In this document: positions 61,143-64,000 of the stretch, piece by piece
Layout of the letters: every line of letters starts with the position of its first letter
Position numbering within the stretch: the first letter of the stretch is position 1
Source of the DNA: Coprothermobacter platensis DSM 11748
Lineage (GTDB): Bacteria > Coprothermobacterota > Coprothermobacteria > Coprothermobacterales > Coprothermobacteraceae
Direction: 5' to 3'
Assembly (NCBI RefSeq): GCF_000378005.1
Contig: NZ_KB899040.1
Location: 1,131,145-1,195,144, forward strand
DNA: 64,000 bases
Position numbers and translations under genes: made by a program
Notes under the pieces: generated by a model
Told to the model about the DNA's origin: nothing
Databases searched by the model: none
What the model saw: only the letters and a program-made list of their open reading frames with translations

Positions 61143-62311
61143 AATGGGTTATGCACGTAGATATGGATGCTTTTTTCGCTAGCTGTGAACAAGCCATAAA
61201 CCCAAAACTCAAAGGTAAGCCCATAGGTGTTATGGCAGACCCTTATGGAAGAGGTAAAAAACGTTCTGTCATTGCCGCTGCATCTTATGAAGCAAAGAGA
61301 ATGGGCGTAAAAGCTGGAATGCCGCCCAAAGACGCTTTTAACCTATGCCCTGACCTTTTATTGGTACAAGCCCACCCATCCTTCTATGGTTATGTTCACC
61401 AAACTATGCTTAAGCTTGCCAAGCATATTTCTTCTGAAGTAGAGAATTACAGTATTGATGAATTTTTTATGACATATTATGGAAATGACCCAGACAAATT
61501 AGGGCAAACCATAAGAGCTTATGTAAAAAAGCAGTTCGGTATAACATGTTCTGTGGGTATAGCTCCCGGAAAATTGTTAGCTAAGATGGCAACTGAAGAA
61601 GGTAAACCCGACGGGCTTACATGGTGGCAGCCTCAATTCATCCCTGGCGTCTATAAATACCTCCCTGTGTCCGCCATACCAGGCATAGGGCCACGCAGGG
61701 AAGCGTTACTCAATAAGAATGGAATCTATACTTTGGAAGACTTGGCTTTAACCCCAAAGTCAGTCATTAAAAACCTTATGGGCATACTCGGAGAGTATTA
61801 TCAAAAAATTGCACAAGGCATTGATGAAACCCCACTTATTACGCAAGAGCCTCCACTAAAAAGTATTACACGCAGTGTTACGCTGGACGCAAGCACACTC
61901 AGTCCATTGGTAGTAGAAGCGGTAGGGAGACTTCTTTGTGATTCACTAAGCAAAGGATTAGAAGAAATTGATTCTCGAGCGAAAGAATTGTTCATATTTT
62001 TACGCTATGATGACATGACTGCTGATTCCGTTGGCATGAAGTTAGAACTTTATACAAATAATCCAGACACCATTTTCCAAAACTTTAAACTGCTCAACAA
62101 AAAATTAAGGCCATATCAGCAAGGAATAAGATTGGTAGGTGTTGGCATGACAGATATAAGGCAGCATTACACACCAAGCCTTTTTTGCAAAGACGATCCA
62201 AACCCTTTAAAAACCACTTTGGAGCATATACGCCAACGTTATGGTTACGACAGCATTATCCCCGCTAACTTGCTTTTTGCAGAACCTTATACAACTTTGA
62301 TTGCAGAGTAG
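61139..62311 (+). CDS. dinB: DNA polymerase IV, Y-family translesion polymerase
   Basis: 390 residues. Catalytic palm motifs are H-V-D-M-D-A-F-F-A-S near residue 4-13 and Y-S-I-D-E-F-F near 102-108; the finger Y-E-A-K-R-M-G-V motif is near 58. After the palm come a helix-hairpin-helix thumb (I-P-G-I-G-P-R near 181) and the little-finger domain from ~245. The residues after the S-I-D-E core are F-F-M-T, differing from the usual A-(Y/F)-L-D. ATG 61139 overlaps the upstream gene stop. No C-terminal beta-clamp peptide is obvious. Confidence 0.92.
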   Translation: MKWVMHVDMDAFFASCEQAINPKLKGKPIGVMADPYGRGKKRSVIAAASYEAKRMGVKAGMPPKDAFNLCPDLLLVQAHPSFYGYVHQTMLKLAKHISSEVENYSIDEFFMTYYGNDPDKLGQTIRAYVKKQFGITCSVGIAPGKLLAKMATEEGKPDGLTWWQPQFIPGVYKYLPVSAIPGIGPRREALLNKNGIYTLEDLALTPKSVIKNLMGILGEYYQKIAQGIDETPLITQEPPLKSITRSVTLDASTLSPLVVEAVGRLLCDSLSKGLEEIDSRAKELFIFLRYDDMTADSVGMKLELYTNNPDTIFQNFKLLNKKLRPYQQGIRLVGVGMTDIRQHYTPSLFCKDDPNPLKTTLEHIRQRYGYDSIIPANLLFAEPYTTLIAE

Positions 62312-62798
62312 TCATTTACTGTTGCAACATTAATACCCTGAAATTCCCGTAAGATATCAACTGAGTCCAGGACCTGCACTCATTGCTGAATCTAACTCAC
62401 CCACAGGCTCTTCGACATACTCGGCGCGGTCTACAGCTTCCTCAGGGCCGCTCGTTATTTTGATTTTTGCCAAAGAGCTCTTCGCTTACTCTTTTAGCCT
62501 CACGCCATTTTCTACAAATATTAATAGCTGAAATCAATGCTTTTCAGAACATGATAAAGAATTCCCATCCAAAGCGCATAAAGCTTGTAAACCATAGCCA
62601 TTCATAGCAAATAAGTTCACCAGAAAACGCCCAATTGCTCCTGCCACCAGCCACGCCATCTTCTTGATATCTTTAACTTTCACTCTTTATCTATCCATCC
62701 AGTTATTTTCATCACTTATACTCGCATTTCATTATCTTCCTCAAAAGGAGTGCTTAACTAAAGCTTAATTAACAGGTGTTTGAAAGTATTCGCTTATA
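62312..62798. other. intergenic interval after dinB
   Basis: About 490 bp holding the minus-strand remnant at 62357-62683 and the promoter region of the pga genes. No plus-strand gene, RNA gene or repeat is seen. Confidence 0.5.
62357..62683 (-). pseudogene. frameshifted remnant of a small membrane protein
   Basis: On the minus strand, three different frames read in succession give protein-like segments: first V-K-D-I-K-K-M-A-W-L-V-A-G-A-I-G-R-F-L-V (hydrophobic), then a basic-charged helix with C-R-K-W-R-E-A-K-R-V-S-E-E-L-F, then an acidic tail with E-Y-V-E-E-P-V-G-E-L-D ending at 62357. Each is cut by a stop before the next. This order of membrane helix, charged helix and acidic tail suggests one gene broken by at least two indels. 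Family not recognised. Confidence 0.45.
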
Positions 62799-62807
62799 GT
62801 GTATAAA
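62780..62807 (+). promoter_or_regulatory. promoter of the pgaD-pgaC genes
   Basis: TTGAAA (62780-62785), 16-nt spacer, TATAAA (62802-62807), then 6 nt to GTG 62814. The spacing fits a leaderless mRNA. Confidence 0.45.
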
Positions 62808-62813
62808 AATAAA

Positions 62814-63212
62814 GTGAGAAAATTAAATATAAAATCAAACAAAATAACTAAGGGCAGTCAGGTCAATTCTTTTGTTGGTATTTTTTTGACTTCCATCGCA
62901 TGGACAATTATATTAAGCATAGTAACTTGGGCAATAGCAGCTTTAGGATGGTTTGCAATTGGGGTGATATGGAAGCGCCAACTCTTCTTGCCACAAAACA
63001 TAAAAGATACAGCTATAGCACTTATCTTATTAGGGCTATGGCTCTTGGTCATATTTACCTTTTTCGCTCTTTGGAAAAGGTACAACTACAACAAGTACTA
63101 TCTGCACAACAAACGAAGCGTAGAGCCACTAATAGATACACCAGAACCATTAAAGTGGAAAGAACTTAATATAGATCCAGGCTCAGAAAGCTCAAAAACG
63201 CGAGGGGGATAA
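62814..63212 (+). CDS. PgaD-like membrane protein of poly-N-acetylglucosamine synthesis
   Basis: About 132 residues with two membrane helices (~27-55 and ~70-92) separated by a short loop (W-K-R-Q-L-F-L-P-Q), and a hydrophilic C-terminal tail ending in P-L-K-W-K-E-L-N. This is the layout of PgaD, the small inner-membrane partner of the PgaC synthase, whose gene follows one base after the stop. The start is GTG 62814 (6 nt after a TATAAA box) or GTG 62799; neither has an SD. Confidence 0.65.
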   Translation: MRKLNIKSNKITKGSQVNSFVGIFLTSIAWTIILSIVTWAIAALGWFAIGVIWKRQLFLPQNIKDTAIALILLGLWLLVIFTFFALWKRYNYNKYYLHNKRSVEPLIDTPEPLKWKELNIDPGSESSKTRGG

Positions 63213-63213
63213 A

Positions 63214-64000
63214 ATGTTTGCAAACTATTGGAAAATCTTCAGTTATTATATATATCTGTTTCCACTACTAATGAGTGTGGTGTATGCCATTGGAGGTGTC
63301 TATTTCTGGCAGCGCAAAGAAAAAGCGAGTAAATTAACACAGGAGGTTAACCTCACAGAGGAATTCCCTCACGTAGTTGTCCTTATACCAGTTCATAACG
63401 AAGAGGAAACACTCGATGAGACTATAAGTAATATCACTGACTTAGACTACCCTTCCTATGATGTTCTGATAATTGATGATAATTCCACAGATGCATCTCT
63501 TCAAGTCATCAAAAAATATCTTAACAGTAAAAAGAACCTTCATTTGATCCATTTAACGAGGAACGTTGGGAAAGCTGCAGCATTAAATGTGGCACTGGAA
63601 CATATAGATAACATTCCTATAAGTGTCGTAATCGACGCAGATACCACACTTTCAAAAGATGCTTTAAAGCAGCTGGTTAAACCATTTTATAAACAATCAC
63701 GTTTAGGAGCAGTAACTGGGAATCCTGTGGTAAAAAACCGAAAAAATATTCTAGAGAAAATCCAGACAGCTGAATTCGCCTCAATTATTGGCCTTATGAA
63801 GAGATCCCAACGTGCTATGGGAAGGGTTCTGACAGTTTCTGGTTGCGCCACAGCTTATAGAACAGATATTCTAAAGAAAGTCGGAGGTTTCTCCAGTAAA
63901 ACTGCTACTGAAGACATCGACGTTACCTGGAAACTACAAAAGCAACATTACGAAGTATGGTTTGAACCACAGGCACTGGCCTACATAGAAGTACCTTCCT
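63214..64000 (+). CDS. pgaC: poly-beta-1,6-N-acetylglucosamine synthase (PgaC/IcaA-like), 3' truncated by window
   Basis: At least 262 residues visible; the gene runs off the window. A membrane helix (~10-32) is followed by a GT2 glycosyltransferase domain: V-V-L-I-P-V-H-N-E-E near residue 56, I-D-D-N-S-T-D near 88, the D-A-D-T nucleotide/metal motif near 142 and the catalytic-base region A-T-E-D-I-D near 230. The expected Q-x-x-R-W motif lies beyond the end. It polymerises UDP-GlcNAc into a biofilm polysaccharide with PgaD. ATG 63214 has a GAGGGGG site. Confidence 0.85.
   Translation, partial: MFANYWKIFSYYIYLFPLLMSVVYAIGGVYFWQRKEKASKLTQEVNLTEEFPHVVVLIPVHNEEETLDETISNITDLDYPSYDVLIIDDNSTDASLQVIKKYLNSKKNLHLIHLTRNVGKAAALNVALEHIDNIPISVVIDADTTLSKDALKQLVKPFYKQSRLGAVTGNPVVKNRKNILEKIQTAEFASIIGLMKRSQRAMGRVLTVSGCATAYRTDILKKVGGFSSKTATEDIDVTWKLQKQHYEVWFEPQALAYIEVPS

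Noticed and set aside
1-64000. CRISPR arrays, tRNA or rRNA genes, insertion sequences and prophage
   Set aside because: Reading by eye I found no regularly spaced direct repeats, no cloverleaf or rRNA sequence, and no transposase or integrase; short elements could still be missed without a computed search.

Overview
The window looks like the chromosome of an anaerobic, protein- and sugar-fermenting thermophile of low-to-middle GC content. A Coprothermobacter-like bacterium is my best guess, made from gene content only: a secreted subtilisin with a copper-amine-oxidase-like C-terminal repeat, peptidases beside a ferredoxin-dependent 2-oxoacid oxidoreductase, AsnA, and many phosphotransferase (PTS) genes. 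Most genes have strong Shine-Dalgarno (SD) sites and often TTG or GTG starts. A minority have no SD and carry a -10-like box 6-11 nt before the start, which suggests leaderless mRNAs.

Layout. 1-2273: 3' part of a secreted subtilase. 2315-3474: non-coding, with a decayed ABC ATPase fragment. 3475-7810: a possible RiPP locus (a 29-residue peptide ORF, an internally shortened radical SAM/SPASM protein, two ABC exporter half-transporters). 7934-9731 (-): uridine phosphorylase and an Old Yellow Enzyme. 9872-11879 (-): two paralogous membrane proteins flanking a secreted protein. 12204-20188: MFS exporter, ChrB-like protein, amino-acid permease with an apparent ACG start, CorA, AzoR, AsnA, HdeD-like protein. 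20258-22812 (-): a two-gene complex-I-like membrane module with no redox subunits. 22991-24163: MalY/PatB aminotransferase. 24214-26532 (-): sulfur-relay operon (TusA-like, YeeE-like, DsrE/F/H-like).

26733-38313 is a large co-directional N-acetyl-amino-sugar operon. It has two mannose-family IIC-IID fusion permeases, IIA, two IIB, two SIS proteins of the UPF0309 type, NanE, NagA, a HAD phosphatase, a ceramidase-like hydrolase and a two-SIS-domain isomerase/deaminase. The expected route is ManNAc-6-P to GlcNAc-6-P to GlcN-6-P to Fru-6-P. 38600-40998: Gfo/Idh oxidoreductase, ECF substrate-binding subunit, methyltransferase. 41257-46298: 2-oxoacid:ferredoxin oxidoreductase, then an Xaa-Pro peptidase whose ribosome site is buried in a long hairpin, then an M20 dipeptidase; together they suggest amino-acid fermentation.

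46373-49376: a membrane-anchored resolvase-like nuclease, a GerMN protein and a free-standing protein resembling the HD nuclease domain of Cas3. 49431-59411: a sugar-acid catabolic locus with a PRD/PTS regulator, HAD phosphatase, galactitol-type PTS IIA/IIB/IIC, 2-hydroxyacid dehydrogenase, split UxaA-type dehydratase, DgoD-like dehydratase, KDPG-type aldolase and HPr. No sugar-acid kinase is present, which fits phosphorylation by the PTS during uptake. 59447-62311: GNAT acetyltransferase, RadC, a small DUF6504-like protein and DNA polymerase IV. 62357-62683 (-): a frameshifted remnant. 62814-64000: PgaD-like and PgaC-like poly-N-acetylglucosamine genes, the second cut by the window end.
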